60,725 nucleotides of DNA from Betaproteobacteria bacterium (GCA_009921265.1 RFYV01000013.1:1-60725), one strand, 5' to 3'. Numbered from the stretch's first letter, positions 1 to 8,304 are shown. The notes: a model not told the origin generated them from the sequence alone. Numbers and translations: made by a program.

Positions 1-27
1 TCGATGCTCTGGTTTCGCAGACCTGAT

Positions 28-647
28 TTACGCACGAATCTCGACCAAGCCTAATGCGCGTTTCAGATCGTGACTGGTCATGGGCTTAATGGGTATGTCA
101 TGAAAGCCTGCAGCCAAAATCAGCTTGCGTTCGTGTGACATGGCATGCGCGGTATAGGCAATCATTCGAATGTGATCATAAGACGAATTTTTTTGAGTGA
201 CGCACAAAAATCTGTTCCACTCATCATGGGCATGGATATATCACTTAACAGATATGTATAGGGTGACGCATCTATTTTTAAAAGATCCAAGACTTTTGAA
301 AAATCTTCGAACTCGAGGACTTGATGTCCTAATGGCCTGAGTAATAGACCCGGAAGAATGCGATTGCTGCTCACATCGTTCAAGATAATAGTGTTTAAAT
401 GACTCATGAAATAACTTCTGTTTGAATGTGTCTGATGGAGATATAGAACAAACTCCCTCATAGGCCCGAAATGTCTACAGTACCGTGGGAAGTCCAACAT
501 CCCATTGATAGGCGTACGCAGATGATGGGAAAGATTTGTGAGGTAGTTAGCCATTTGCGTGCGATCGGCTAGGGCCTTTGCCACCTGATTTTTCAACTGA
601 TGGATTTTGATGTTCTGTCTCCAATAAATAGCGATGCACAGATACAA
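28..647 (-). pseudogene. Decayed hybrid sensor histidine kinase
   Basis: This is the remnant of a membrane-bound hybrid kinase. The readable 161-residue frame (162-647, TTG start) begins inside a hydrophobic segment and has a kinase H-box (SHHLRTPINGM, His about residue 41). A receiver domain follows almost at once, with its phospho-acceptor Asp in LLSDISMPMMSG (about residue 136). The HATPase domain that normally lies between them is missing. The receiver frame breaks near 165-195. Its C-terminal part continues in another frame as IRMIAYTAHAMSHER and PIKPMT and ends with the stop at 28-30. A stop precedes the hydrophobic segment at 672-674, so the N-terminal sensor is also gone. Loss of the ATPase and the frameshift make this a clear pseudogene. 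The domain reading is secure; the original signal is unknown. Confidence 0.8.
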
Positions 648-725
648 AGCAAAAACAAAACAAGACCAAATCTATATGTGAAACGCTAATTAAAACCGGC
701 ATCAGAATTTCTTTTAATATGAGGC

Positions 726-783
726 AATAAAATATTAAATAAAAATTAATTTTTAAATATTAATAATTTAATTTAAATTAATT
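726..783. other. 58-bp tract of pure A/T
   Basis: Positions 726-783 contain no G or C. The tract includes short perfect palindromes such as AAAATTAATTTT. It lies between two broken regulatory genes. It could be a promoter or xenogeneic-silencer binding region, or simply decayed DNA. No gene is visible between 673 and 843. Confidence 0.7.
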
Positions 784-843
784 CAAAAGCTCCCAATCAA
801 TAGATAGTTTTTTGCTATCGAATTTTTGATGAATTCTGCATGT

Positions 844-1170
844 TTAGTGAGTATGTTTAGGAATTCCTCGGTTGGGACGATTTTTTTTTGATCGCTTATC
901 GAGCCCGTGCTGTTCAAAGCGGATCAGCCCTTTTTTTTCGAAATCTCTTAATTTGTATCGCAGAGCACGCTCGCTAAACTCTTGGTTGTGATACAAAAAT
1001 TTGAGTTGAGTACTTGTAATCGAGTCTGATTTAATGAATTGTTCGACCAGCGAAAAATAAAGGTGTCTCGCAGCTACTGAACCGCAGTGCTTTGCGTGAG
1101 CGATTTCCCATTCTTAGCTATTCACAATAAGTTCTAATAAACTCAAGACGCATTCATGCTTAACCACCAT
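844..1170 (-). pseudogene. Winged-helix regulator with in-frame stop
   Basis: A 109-codon frame starts at ATG 1168-1170 behind a near-perfect ribosome binding site (AGGAGGAGG, read on the minus strand). It is interrupted by TAA at codon 19 (1114-1116) and then stays open to the stop at 844-846. The downstream part contains STQLKFLYHNQEFSERALRY and KLRDFEKKGLIRFEQHGLDK. This has the helix-helix-wing look of a small MarR/PadR-like winged-helix DNA-binding domain. No ATG, GTG or TTG lies shortly after the stop to rescue translation. The strong start signal and the intact frame after the stop argue that this was a real gene until recently. The family assignment is by appearance only. The alternatives are readthrough or a sequencing error. 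Confidence 0.6.
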
Positions 1171-1332
1171 CAATCCTCCTCCTCTTTGGTTTGTTAAGCG
1201 AATATGCCTCTATTTCTAAGGTATTTGTATAAGTTAAGCAGGATACTAGGCAATAATTACCGATGTATCTTTTTTGAGATGCATGGACGCGCCGCATCTA
1301 TAATCCAATTCAGATTGTCAAAAAATAATAAT

Positions 1333-1755
1333 ATGTCTACAACACACAAAGAAAAACTGTTTCATCACCTCAAAAGTGAGATTTATTGCCAGCTTGGCGT
1401 ATCACCGATTCATGGAATTGGCGTTTTTGCTTTAAGGGACATTCCTAAAAACGCTCGACCACTATTGAGTTTTATCCCTAATCGTGATGTAGTCTTCACT
1501 CCCGATGAAATCAAAGTCCTTCCAGAAAAAGTAAAAACCCTCATCGATATGTTTTGCTATGTGGACGATGAATGCATTGAAGTACCACGCCAAGGACTCA
1601 ACACTGTTCATTTGCAAATTTATCTCAACCATTCCAAAACGCCTAACTTGCAATTTGACGAAAAAAATAATCTCTTTGCACTCCGAAATATTGAAGACGG
1701 TGAAGAGTTAACGATTGACTACGATTTAGCCTTTCAAGAAGAGCACTTCTTCTAA
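1333..1755 (+). CDS. SET-domain protein (putative lysine methyltransferase)
   Basis: A short 140-residue SET-domain protein of the bacterial type; such proteins transfer methyl groups from S-adenosylmethionine to protein lysines. Visible motifs are the N-terminal GIGVFALRDIP (residues 28-38), the cofactor-binding YLNHSKTPN (97-105, the NH signature), and the C-terminal GEELTIDYD (123-131) with the catalytic Tyr at 130. An upstream ATG at 1204 extends the frame, but the added 43 residues do not resemble SET proteins, so the ATG at 1333 is preferred. Neither start has a clear ribosome binding site. The gene runs convergently into the acyltransferase-like pair across a shared terminator. Its substrate cannot be told from sequence. 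Confidence 0.75.
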   Translation: MSTTHKEKLFHHLKSEIYCQLGVSPIHGIGVFALRDIPKNARPLLSFIPNRDVVFTPDEIKVLPEKVKTLIDMFCYVDDECIEVPRQGLNTVHLQIYLNHSKTPNLQFDEKNNLFALRNIEDGEELTIDYDLAFQEEHFF

Positions 1756-1768
1756 TTAACAAAATAAA

Positions 1769-1795
1769 AAAAGCCGCATTTTAAGGGCGGCTTTT
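1769..1795. terminator. Bidirectional rho-independent terminator
   Basis: A 9-bp perfect stem (AAAAGCCGC / GCGGCTTTT) with a 9-nt loop lies between two convergent genes. A T-run follows on both strands, longer on the minus strand, so it can end both the SET gene and the leftward pair. Confidence 0.8.
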
Positions 1796-1813
1796 GAATG
1801 GGCGATAGATCAA

Positions 1814-2698
1814 TTAAAAATTAGAAACCTTCAAAGCAGGAGTGGGCCTGTAGATTTGATTGATTTCTTCGGGTTTAAAGTCCGTGTTGAGCGGCGATGT
1901 GGGGTCTAATGCCAGCGGATGCTCTGCATCGGTGAGTCCAATCGCATAGATGGGTTCATAGTCGGTCACAAAGAGTTCTTTGTAGTTGTAGTCACCAACA
2001 GGGCCTAGGTTGTAAAACCGATAGCCGTTTTTGTAGGCCCAACGACTTGCCAATAAACAAGCGTACATGCCTGGCGAGCGATTTTTATAGGCTCGGTTCC
2101 ATTGACAGAAACTTCCATAGAGTTGGTTGTATTCAGGCAGCAAAATTGAGACGTCGGTCAGAACCAACTCACCAGCGCTGTCGTGAACCTTGAGGATCAG
2201 CACATCCAAGGTGCGCACATAGTCTACAAATCCAGCAACTTCGCGGTCATCGATGAAGTAGTTGGCGAAGTGCTCACCACCCATGGAAAACATGTCCTCC
2301 ACGGTTAATTTATTGCCAGGAATGACTTCTTCGGTGTAGACAAAGTCTTTGTACTGTTTGTCGTATTCGCGAAACTTGCGTTCGCGCCGCTCGTGTGTCC
2401 AAAAACCTTCGGCTTGCGTGTCTACGAGGCCATATCGGTCGTTGATGGGTACGCCAAACTCGCTATCGGGCGGTAGAGCGTAAACAATAAAGGGCTTGGG
2501 TGCTTTTTCAAGCATCTCTTCGGTCACGCTGATGTACGGGCATAGCGCGTCCCACCGAGTCGTGTAGTAAAGAATGTCGTTGTGGAAACTCTTTACATAA
2601 AGGTTGTGTGCGGTCCAGGATTGATAGCCGACGTGTTTAACACGCGAAGGGTATCGATTCTGGGGTTGTGCCATTGATCTGTTTATTGCGCCATTCAT
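1814..2698 (-). CDS. Acyltransferase-like protein (GNAT / arginyltransferase-like)
   Basis: A 294-residue soluble protein. Its C-terminal half (YACLLASRWAYKNGYRFYNL followed by GPVGDYNYKELF and ITDY-like sequence) resembles the GNAT-fold transferase domain of aminoacyl-tRNA-protein transferases and related acyltransferases. This is recognition by pattern, not by a catalytic signature I can verify. The ATG at 2698 overlaps the stop of the upstream cysteine-cluster gene by 4 nt (ATGA), so the two are probably translated together. A start at residue 9 (2674) is possible. Aminoacyl-tRNA-protein transferases carry an N-terminal cysteine cluster, and here a cysteine-cluster protein is the immediate partner, so the pair could act as one unit. 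Substrate unknown. Confidence 0.55.
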   Translation of the reverse strand: MNGAINRSMAQPQNRYPSRVKHVGYQSWTAHNLYVKSFHNDILYYTTRWDALCPYISVTEEMLEKAPKPFIVYALPPDSEFGVPINDRYGLVDTQAEGFWTHERRERKFREYDKQYKDFVYTEEVIPGNKLTVEDMFSMGGEHFANYFIDDREVAGFVDYVRTLDVLILKVHDSAGELVLTDVSILLPEYNQLYGSFCQWNRAYKNRSPGMYACLLASRWAYKNGYRFYNLGPVGDYNYKELFVTDYEPIYAIGLTDAEHPLALDPTSPLNTDFKPEEINQIYRPTPALKVSNF

Positions 2699-3138
2699 TT
2701 TGATGATCTTTGAGTTATGGTTTGTGAAGGAAGCCTCTTTAATTCGAAGTAGTCCTTATCTACTTCGAAATTCCTTTGCAAGAAAGAAGGGTCTCTTTTT
2801 TCTAGCAAACGAATGGTTTTACTGACAACGGCCAGATGTTGGGATGCCTCACTGGTTTTAGATTCCAGTTGAGAGATGTATTCGGGCATGAGAGGGCAAT
2901 CCGTGTCATAAAAGAAGGCACGTTTTTGCGGGTTGTATGAAAGAGGGTAGAGAGTGCAGCCGAAAGGTTTTTCATCGCCCAAGGTGCAACCGTTGGAGCC
3001 TAAGTGTTGGCAGTTACGATCCATGCAGACGGAACCCAAGCGAACTGTTTCTTCTTTGTTGAGAGTAACTTCTAGAGACGGGTATCCATCTTCAACATGA
3101 CAACATTGTTTGCATATCGCGCAGTGGTCAAAGAGCAC
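2695..3138 (-). CDS. YkgJ-type cysteine-cluster protein
   Basis: A 147-residue protein opening with CAICKQCC (Cys 6, 9, 12, 13), followed by Cys at 38, 43, 51, 61 and 81, including CTLGDEKPFGCTLYP. This matches the YkgJ/CxxCxxCC family, which is thought to bind zinc or an iron-sulfur cluster and has few characterised functions. The C-terminal third is charged and probably helical. The start is GTG at 3138, supported by an AGGAAG ribosome binding site 4 nt upstream. It is the first gene of a two-gene unit with the acyltransferase-like protein (4-nt overlap). Confidence 0.75.
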   Translation of the reverse strand: MLFDHCAICKQCCHVEDGYPSLEVTLNKEETVRLGSVCMDRNCQHLGSNGCTLGDEKPFGCTLYPLSYNPQKRAFFYDTDCPLMPEYISQLESKTSEASQHLAVVSKTIRLLEKRDPSFLQRNFEVDKDYFELKRLPSQTITQRSSK

Positions 3139-3434
3139 AAAACTTCCTTTGATCAGACTGGGGTAAGTGCATGTGTTTGAGATCCCAAAGTCGTGAATAA
3201 ATCAGAAAAATATCCAAAAAAATTAACTGTAAGTCTCACAACCTAAAGCAATATTTCTGAATGGCTTGATTATTTGCCGTAATATCCTTTCGCGTCAAGT
3301 ACTTAGTAAAGAAATTTTCACAAACTGCTTGAGGCTCCAAAACAGAGAAAAAGATATTTATTCCAACCAGTTACAGATATTTGTTCGGGCATCTTCGCAA
3401 GCATGCAATCTCGACATGCGTTAAATTAGCGACC

Positions 3435-3830
3435 ATGAAGCTTTCTAAATGCATCGTTTTTTTTGGAATTTTTTTGAGTGCATGTGCAAGTCAGACCAGC
3501 ACGACTTTGTCTTCACTCGATCCTAATCACCCCAGTTTCAATCAATCCGATTGCGTTGAGTTGCGTCGTCAATCATGGGTGCATCAAGACTTAAAGAACG
3601 TTTCTACTTTTGCAGGCCCCGCTCTCGTACTCGCGTTAGGACCACTTGCAGTGGTTCCTGTTTTGGCGGGCAGTGTAGGTGTCATCAGCGCGGACCATTC
3701 CAATGCTGCAAAAATTTCACAGGCCTGTGCAAACGTTTCTAAATCGACTTCTGAAGTCGTCGGCGGTGTGGTCAAGGACAGCTCAATTGGTATCGTGACC
3801 AAGGGATTAATACCTCTTCCAACACGCTAA
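3435..3830 (+). CDS. Small hypothetical lipoprotein
   Basis: A 131-residue protein with a lipoprotein signal peptide: a short basic N-terminus, a hydrophobic core and the lipobox LSAC (lipidated Cys 17). A glycine/alanine/valine-rich hydrophobic stretch (GPALVLALGPLAVVPVLAGS) lies near the middle, and the protein ends in a short polar tail. I do not recognise a family. An upstream start at 3381 would bury the signal peptide, so the ATG at 3435 is chosen. The 3139-3434 region in front is AT-rich and shows no other gene. Probably membrane-anchored; function unknown. Confidence 0.65.
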   Translation: MKLSKCIVFFGIFLSACASQTSTTLSSLDPNHPSFNQSDCVELRRQSWVHQDLKNVSTFAGPALVLALGPLAVVPVLAGSVGVISADHSNAAKISQACANVSKSTSEVVGGVVKDSSIGIVTKGLIPLPTR

Positions 3831-3920
3831 TTTTTTTTAAAAAGTGATGTAAATTTGCCACACTTGCATCGCTTCAATTGCACAAGCAAATGCCTGACGA
3901 AACGCTCAATCGTTTAAAAA

Positions 3921-4181
3921 TCAGCGAGCTTCGGGCAGTTCAATTTTGATATCGAGGACTTCTAAATTGTCTTGTCGCTCTAAATTGACTTTAATGTCGT
4001 TGGGATTGATGTTGACGTATTTTGAAATAACGGCGACCAAATCTCTTTGCAATGCAGGCAAATAATCGGGTTCAGCCGCTGATCGACCCGAACGCTCATG
4101 GGCCAAAATAATTTGCAGTCTTTCCTTGGCGACGCTGGCCGTTTTTTTCTTCTCGCCCAATAAAAATGAAAGGATCGACAT
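3921..4181 (-). CDS. minE: Cell division topological specificity factor MinE
   Basis: MinE stimulates the ATPase of MinD at the membrane and drives the oscillation that keeps the FtsZ ring at midcell. The 86-residue protein has the usual size. It starts with the membrane-targeting helix MSILSFLLG, then the MinD-contact segment [17 protein letters not shown], then the C-terminal dimer domain ([13 protein letters not shown]). The start at 4181 is preferred over 4187 because an AGGA box lies 7 nt upstream. It is last in the minC-minD-minE operon and begins at the end of minD. Confidence 0.95.
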   Translation of the reverse strand: MSILSFLLGEKKKTASVAKERLQIILAHERSGRSAAEPDYLPALQRDLVAVISKYVNINPNDIKVNLERQDNLEVLDIKIELPEAR

Positions 4182-4183
4182 GC

Positions 4184-4999
4184 TCATTTCCTACCAAACA
4201 ATCGTTGCAAGAGTCCCGCTTTGAGCGGCTCGGTAAAGCGCAAAGGTTTGTCTTCGCCACAAAAACGGTCGATGACATCTTTGTAGGCTTCAGCAACGTC
4301 GCTGTTTTCTAAATGAATGGCAGGAACGCCTTGATTGGATGCTTGCAGCACATCCTCAGATTCTGGAATCACACCGATGAGGGGGATGCGCAAAATATCT
4401 TGGATATCTTCAAGTGACAACATCTGTCCTTCTTGAACGCGATTGGGGTTGTAACGCGTAATGAGCAAATGCTCTTTAATGGGATCGCCCCCTTGAATGG
4501 CTCTTTGTGTTCGGCTGCCGAGCATGCCCAAAATGCGATCAGAGTCGCGAACAGAAGACACTTCGGGGTTGGTGACGATCAAGGCTTCATCTGCAAAGTG
4601 CATCGCCATTAAAGCGCCTGTTTCAATACCCGCGGGCGAATCGCAAACGATGTAATCGAAACCCATGCCGGACAGTTCGTTGAGAACGCGCTCGACGCCT
4701 TCTTGTTTGAGGGCTTCTTTGTCGCGCGTTTGGGAAGCGGCCAATACAAATAAATTTTCGGTGTGCTTGTCTTTAATCAACGCTTGGTTGAGCGTAGCTT
4801 CTGAATTGATGACGTTGACAAAGTCGTAGACCACCCGACGCTCGCATCCCATGATCAGATCGAGATTGCGCAAACCCACGTCAAAGTCAATCACGACGGT
4901 TTTAAAACCTTTGAGGGCCAAGCCTGAAGCAAAGCTGGCGCTGGTTGTTGTTTTACCAACGCCACCTTTTCCAGAAGTCACCACAACTATTTTTGCCAT
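4184..4999 (-). CDS. minD: Septum site-determining ATPase MinD
   Basis: MinD is the ParA/MinD-family ATPase that binds the inner membrane in its ATP form, recruits MinC and is released by MinE. The 271-residue protein carries the deviant Walker A motif GKGGVGKTT (residues 10-18, signature Lys 11) and the switch motifs [10 protein letters not shown] and CDSPAGIE. Its C-terminal amphipathic membrane helix is [13 protein letters not shown]. It lies between minC (42-nt gap) and minE in the standard order, on the minus strand. Confidence 0.97.
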   Translation of the reverse strand: MAKIVVVTSGKGGVGKTTTSASFASGLALKGFKTVVIDFDVGLRNLDLIMGCERRVVYDFVNVINSEATLNQALIKDKHTENLFVLAASQTRDKEALKQEGVERVLNELSGMGFDYIVCDSPAGIETGALMAMHFADEALIVTNPEVSSVRDSDRILGMLGSRTQRAIQGGDPIKEHLLITRYNPNRVQEGQMLSLEDIQDILRIPLIGVIPESEDVLQASNQGVPAIHLENSDVAEAYKDVIDRFCGEDKPLRFTEPLKAGLLQRLFGRK

Positions 5000-5041
5000 T
5001 TATTCAATTCCTTATTGTTGATTTATTGCTAAAGCGAGAGT

Positions 5042-5782
5042 TTACAGGGGCAGCATGACGAGTTTGTCGTCCTTTAAAAAAATTTGAGCGGGTTTGGAGC
5101 GCACGTTGTCTGGCAGACCTGTTTCTGATGTTTTATAAATGCCGGCGATTGAAATCAATTCGGCTTCTAAACTTTGAGTAAAAATGCGTGCGCTTGCATC
5201 ACCTTTTGCGCCTGCAATGGCTTTTCCGCGAAGTGGCGCATAAATATGGATATGGCCATCTGACATCACTTCGGCGCCTGGGTTGACCATGGCCATCACA
5301 ACCAAATCACGACCTCGTGCATAAACTTGCTGCCCTGATCGAAGCGGTTTATCAACCACCAATGCGCTTAATGCAGGCGCTGGGACTTCACGAATCACTT
5401 CTTTGACAACTTCTTGAATGATGGCTTTTTGTGCTGGAGCTTGAATGGTGCGAGCTTCGTTGGCGATAAAAAGTCCTGCAAGGGTGGCTGTAGCCAAATG
5501 ACCTTCGTGAGAAGCCTTGACTGCAACAGGGTTCATTCGATAGCGTCTGAGTAACTGACAAAGTCCCTGTAAATCAATCGGCCCCGATTGGGTATCAAGT
5601 GGATTCAAATCAATGATGACAGCGTCGTTATCAAAGAAGTCGGGCGAATTGGCAAAACGCGTTTCTAGGCTGACTGACATTTCATTTAAATCAGCAGTTC
5701 TAACCAAAAACGACACCAAGGGTAGATTGGCGCTTTTGATTTCGAAGGGCAATGGGGCGTTTGAACTGGAGCTGATCGTCAT
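5042..5782 (-). CDS. minC: Septum formation inhibitor MinC
   Basis: MinC is carried to the membrane by MinD and blocks FtsZ assembly at the poles. The protein is about 246 residues: an N-terminal FtsZ-inhibiting domain, then an Ala/Pro/Val-rich linker, then the C-terminal beta-helix with RSGQQVYARGRDLVVM, GAEVMSDGHIHIYAPLRGKA and ISIAGIY, which binds MinD. The frame can open at 5839, but the extra 19 residues are atypical, so the ATG at 5782 is used. It is the first gene of the min operon and is divergent from the membrane-protein pair at 5902. Confidence 0.95.
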   Translation of the reverse strand: MTISSSSNAPLPFEIKSANLPLVSFLVRTADLNEMSVSLETRFANSPDFFDNDAVIIDLNPLDTQSGPIDLQGLCQLLRRYRMNPVAVKASHEGHLATATLAGLFIANEARTIQAPAQKAIIQEVVKEVIREVPAPALSALVVDKPLRSGQQVYARGRDLVVMAMVNPGAEVMSDGHIHIYAPLRGKAIAGAKGDASARIFTQSLEAELISIAGIYKTSETGLPDNVRSKPAQIFLKDDKLVMLPL

Positions 5783-5901
5783 TAGAAGAATACTTTCGGT
5801 CAAAATCGATTCACAAATCCGTGACTGTACACGCTTCAACGATCAAGACACTTAAGTTTTAATGTTTATTCTGGTGGACAATAGGTATAGAGGACCGCGA
5901 A

Positions 5902-6408
5902 ATGGAACGCTATTTATTATTAGCCTATTTTTTATTTATATTGATCACGCTGCTGGTGCGAACGCGCATTGTGCAGGGCCCTTGGCTTTTTTTGTTTCGC
6001 GCTTTTTTTCCTAATTGGAAGTTCTACCATGCGGTGGGCTATGTGCCCCATCTTTGGATTCGCTATCAAACCGATGGTCACAGTTGGTTACCTTGGTCGC
6101 AGCATTACCCAAGAAAAAAACGCCAACTCAAAGATCTTTTTTTTAATCCCATTGGCAATATCCAATTGGCAAAACAAAATCTGGTCGATCACTGGTGTAA
6201 TGATCTTGTTGCTGCCCAAGAAGTTCAACCTTTGAATCCTTTAGTGAGTCAACAATTGGTGGAGCGCATGGTGCGTTTGTGTGTTGCAAATGATCATCCA
6301 TTGTATTTGGTGAGTCGATATCAGTTTCAATTGCGACTTGAAAAAACAGATGTGAATGGAAATATAGAAAGCCAAGTGGTGTTCACATCCGAGGGGTTAT
6401 CTCCATGA
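5902..6408 (+). CDS. Membrane-anchored protein, HTTM partner
   Basis: A 168-residue protein with one N-terminal transmembrane segment (residues 4-20) and a basic, aromatic-rich soluble part (FRAFFPNWKFYHAVGYVPHL). The soluble part recalls the extra domain found next to the membrane core in HTTM/DoxX-like proteins; this is a similarity by eye. AGAGGA lies 7 nt before the ATG. The end overlaps the next gene by 4 nt (ATGA), so the two are co-translated. No catalytic motif or CxxC is visible. Function unknown. Confidence 0.6.
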   Translation: MERYLLLAYFLFILITLLVRTRIVQGPWLFLFRAFFPNWKFYHAVGYVPHLWIRYQTDGHSWLPWSQHYPRKKRQLKDLFFNPIGNIQLAKQNLVDHWCNDLVAAQEVQPLNPLVSQQLVERMVRLCVANDHPLYLVSRYQFQLRLEKTDVNGNIESQVVFTSEGLSP

Positions 6409-7199
6409 ACGCTTGGTTGCTGGTGCGAACCCTTGAGATTTTGTGCGCCTTGAGTTTGGTGATTCAATGCATTGAATATTTAAAGTTACAGAAACATACC
6501 CAAACCAAAGGTGTCTGGTCTTGGCCTGTTCAACGTGCGGATATTCCGTTGAGTAATCCACGCATCCTGAAATTTTTAGATTTTATTTTTTTAGACGATA
6601 CGCACGAAAAACATTTGTTGTTGCGATTGCTTGTTGCTCTCTCGATGATATTGATGGGATCTCATTTACTCATTGCTGTGTTTTTATTTTTAAGCACCTT
6701 ACTTTTATTGATTCGATGGAGGGGCGCATTCAATGGGGGCAGCGACTTCATGACCTTGGTCGTGTTGACGGGTTTGTTGATTGCGCATGTGGTGGCCATT
6801 TTCGCAGGTCCCGAAGTGGGGTGGTCTGCAGGACTTTGGTATATCGCCATTCATGCGATTTCTTCTTATTTCATGTCTGGTTGGGTCAAGCTAATTAATA
6901 AGCAGTGGCGTAACGGCCAAGCGCTGAGTATTTTTTTGGATAGTGGGCTTTATGGCCCTTTAAGTGCCCAAAGCATATTTAGGCGTCCTTTTATAGCTGT
7001 TTTATGTTCTTGGTCCTTTATTATTTGGGAGGCCTTATCGCCATTTGCACTGTTTAATCAGCAATGGGCTCTTATTTATTGTCTGATTGCCGGTATTTTT
7101 CACTTTTTGGTCTTTGTTTTCTTCGGTTTGAACCGATTCTTTTGGGCATGGGCGGCTGGTTTTCCAGCTATTGTGTTTTCTGCTGGTTGGCGGTGGTAG
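6405..7199 (+). CDS. HTTM-like multi-pass membrane protein
   Basis: A 264-residue integral membrane protein with about six hydrophobic helices. Features such as FNGGSDFMTLVVLTGLLIAH and SSYFMSGWVKLINKQW resemble bacterial HTTM (horizontally transferred transmembrane) proteins, the family that includes gamma-carboxylase-like domains. The catalytic Lys/His pattern of vitamin-K-dependent carboxylases cannot be confirmed. It overlaps the upstream membrane-anchored gene by 4 nt, so both probably form one complex. Confidence 0.6.
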   Translation: MNAWLLVRTLEILCALSLVIQCIEYLKLQKHTQTKGVWSWPVQRADIPLSNPRILKFLDFIFLDDTHEKHLLLRLLVALSMILMGSHLLIAVFLFLSTLLLLIRWRGAFNGGSDFMTLVVLTGLLIAHVVAIFAGPEVGWSAGLWYIAIHAISSYFMSGWVKLINKQWRNGQALSIFLDSGLYGPLSAQSIFRRPFIAVLCSWSFIIWEALSPFALFNQQWALIYCLIAGIFHFLVFVFFGLNRFFWAWAAGFPAIVFSAGWRW

Positions 7200-7238
7200 T
7201 TGTTTTATCTGCATAATGACAAAAAATGAGTTATAAAG

Positions 7239-7268
7239 TTTACAACGCATCGGGTTTCTGTTTAGAAT
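7239..7268 (+). promoter_or_regulatory. Putative sigma-70 promoter of the peptidase-bactofilin unit
   Basis: TTTACA (7239-7244) and TAGAAT (7263-7268) are separated by 18 nt and lie about 100 nt before the peptidase start. A short inverted repeat (CCCTGC / GCAGGG) in the leader could fold in the 5' UTR. Prediction from consensus only. Confidence 0.4.
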
Positions 7269-7371
7269 GATTCCCGTTAAACCGCCCTCAGACTAACTAG
7301 AATACACCTCCCTGCTACAAAAAGCTCATTTCAGAAGCGGCAGGGGAATCTGAAACAAAAGGATTTTTTTC

Positions 7372-8304
7372 ATGCAATTCATGTGGCTATCGGGTCCAAC
7401 CGGAACGGTAAGAACATTTTCAATCACATTTCGCACGGTTGCGTCAGCAGCTACGGTGCTTGCTTTCGCTTTGATGTTTATAGGATTTTTATTGCACTTC
7501 GTGGGTTTCAAGATTGCGGTTGAATACAACCCCGATTTGGCGCGCAGTATTGGTGGCGTGACTTCAGAGGCCGAGCAAAGACGAATGGAAGCAACATACC
7601 GTGAAAATTTAGATCAACTGCGCATGTCTTTGCAGTCGACCATTAATGAAATTCGTCAGTTAGAAACCATGAAAAATCGTTTTATGGAAATGGCGACACC
7701 GACTGGACTGCGTGAAAAAATGTATCGCGGTCGTGATGAGAACAAAGGCGGACCTTTTATTGCGCCTCGTCCCTTCTCATCGGTTTTTCGTTTACCCCTT
7801 GATAAAGAGTTTGATCAATCTCAATCTGAATTCAAGCAAACCACAGAGGCCGTACAAGAACTTAAAGGTCGATGGACTGATCAACTTGATTGGTTGCTGG
7901 CATTACCCACAGGCATTCCTATTAACGGAGAGTTCAGGGTCAGTAGTGGTTTTGGAATTAGAAACGATCCGTTTACGGGTCATTTGGCCATGCACGAAGG
8001 TTTAGATTTCACTGCCTCAACTGGAACGCCTATTCTTGCGACAGCACCAGGCACCGTGACGCGTTCAGGCTGGGATCACGGCTATGGCAATGTGGTTGAG
8101 GTCGTTCATGCCGATGGTTTTGCAACGCGTTATGCGCACATGAGTGCACGCATCGTCAAAGAAGGCGATATCGTGACGCGTGGGGCCCAATTGGGCTTGG
8201 TGGGAAGCACAGGGCGCTCAACAGGGCCTCATTTGCATTACGAAGTCTTCAGACGAGACAGAGTCATTAATCCGATTCAAGTTTTGCCCTTAGGCGCTGG
8301 GTAA
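7372..8304 (+). CDS. M23-family peptidoglycan endopeptidase
   Basis: A 310-residue protein with a short cytoplasmic N-terminus, one transmembrane helix (about residues 22-45), a coiled-coil stretch rich in Glu/Gln/Met (about 60-110) and a C-terminal LytM/M23 metallopeptidase domain. Zinc-site elements are intact: HEGLDF with upstream His, YAHMS, and HLHYEV near the end. AGGA precedes the ATG by 9 nt. Such enzymes cut peptide cross-links in the wall from the periplasmic side. The bactofilin gene starts 23 nt downstream, a known pairing in which the cytoskeletal bactofilin positions the peptidase for cell-shape control. Confidence 0.88.
   Translation: MQFMWLSGPTGTVRTFSITFRTVASAATVLAFALMFIGFLLHFVGFKIAVEYNPDLARSIGGVTSEAEQRRMEATYRENLDQLRMSLQSTINEIRQLETMKNRFMEMATPTGLREKMYRGRDENKGGPFIAPRPFSSVFRLPLDKEFDQSQSEFKQTTEAVQELKGRWTDQLDWLLALPTGIPINGEFRVSSGFGIRNDPFTGHLAMHEGLDFTASTGTPILATAPGTVTRSGWDHGYGNVVEVVHADGFATRYAHMSARIVKEGDIVTRGAQLGLVGSTGRSTGPHLHYEVFRRDRVINPIQVLPLGAG

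Noticed and set aside
3139-3434. Possible gene in the gap before the lipoprotein
   Set aside because: The stretch is AT-rich with stops in the frames I checked and no ribosome binding site; probably just leader and promoter DNA.
5783-5839. Longer MinC start
   Set aside because: The extra 19 residues do not look like MinC, whose domain begins soon after 5782.
7308-7345. CCCTGC / GCAGGG repeat in the peptidase leader as a riboswitch
   Set aside because: The stem is only 6 bp with a loop of about 24 nt and there is no known aptamer core.
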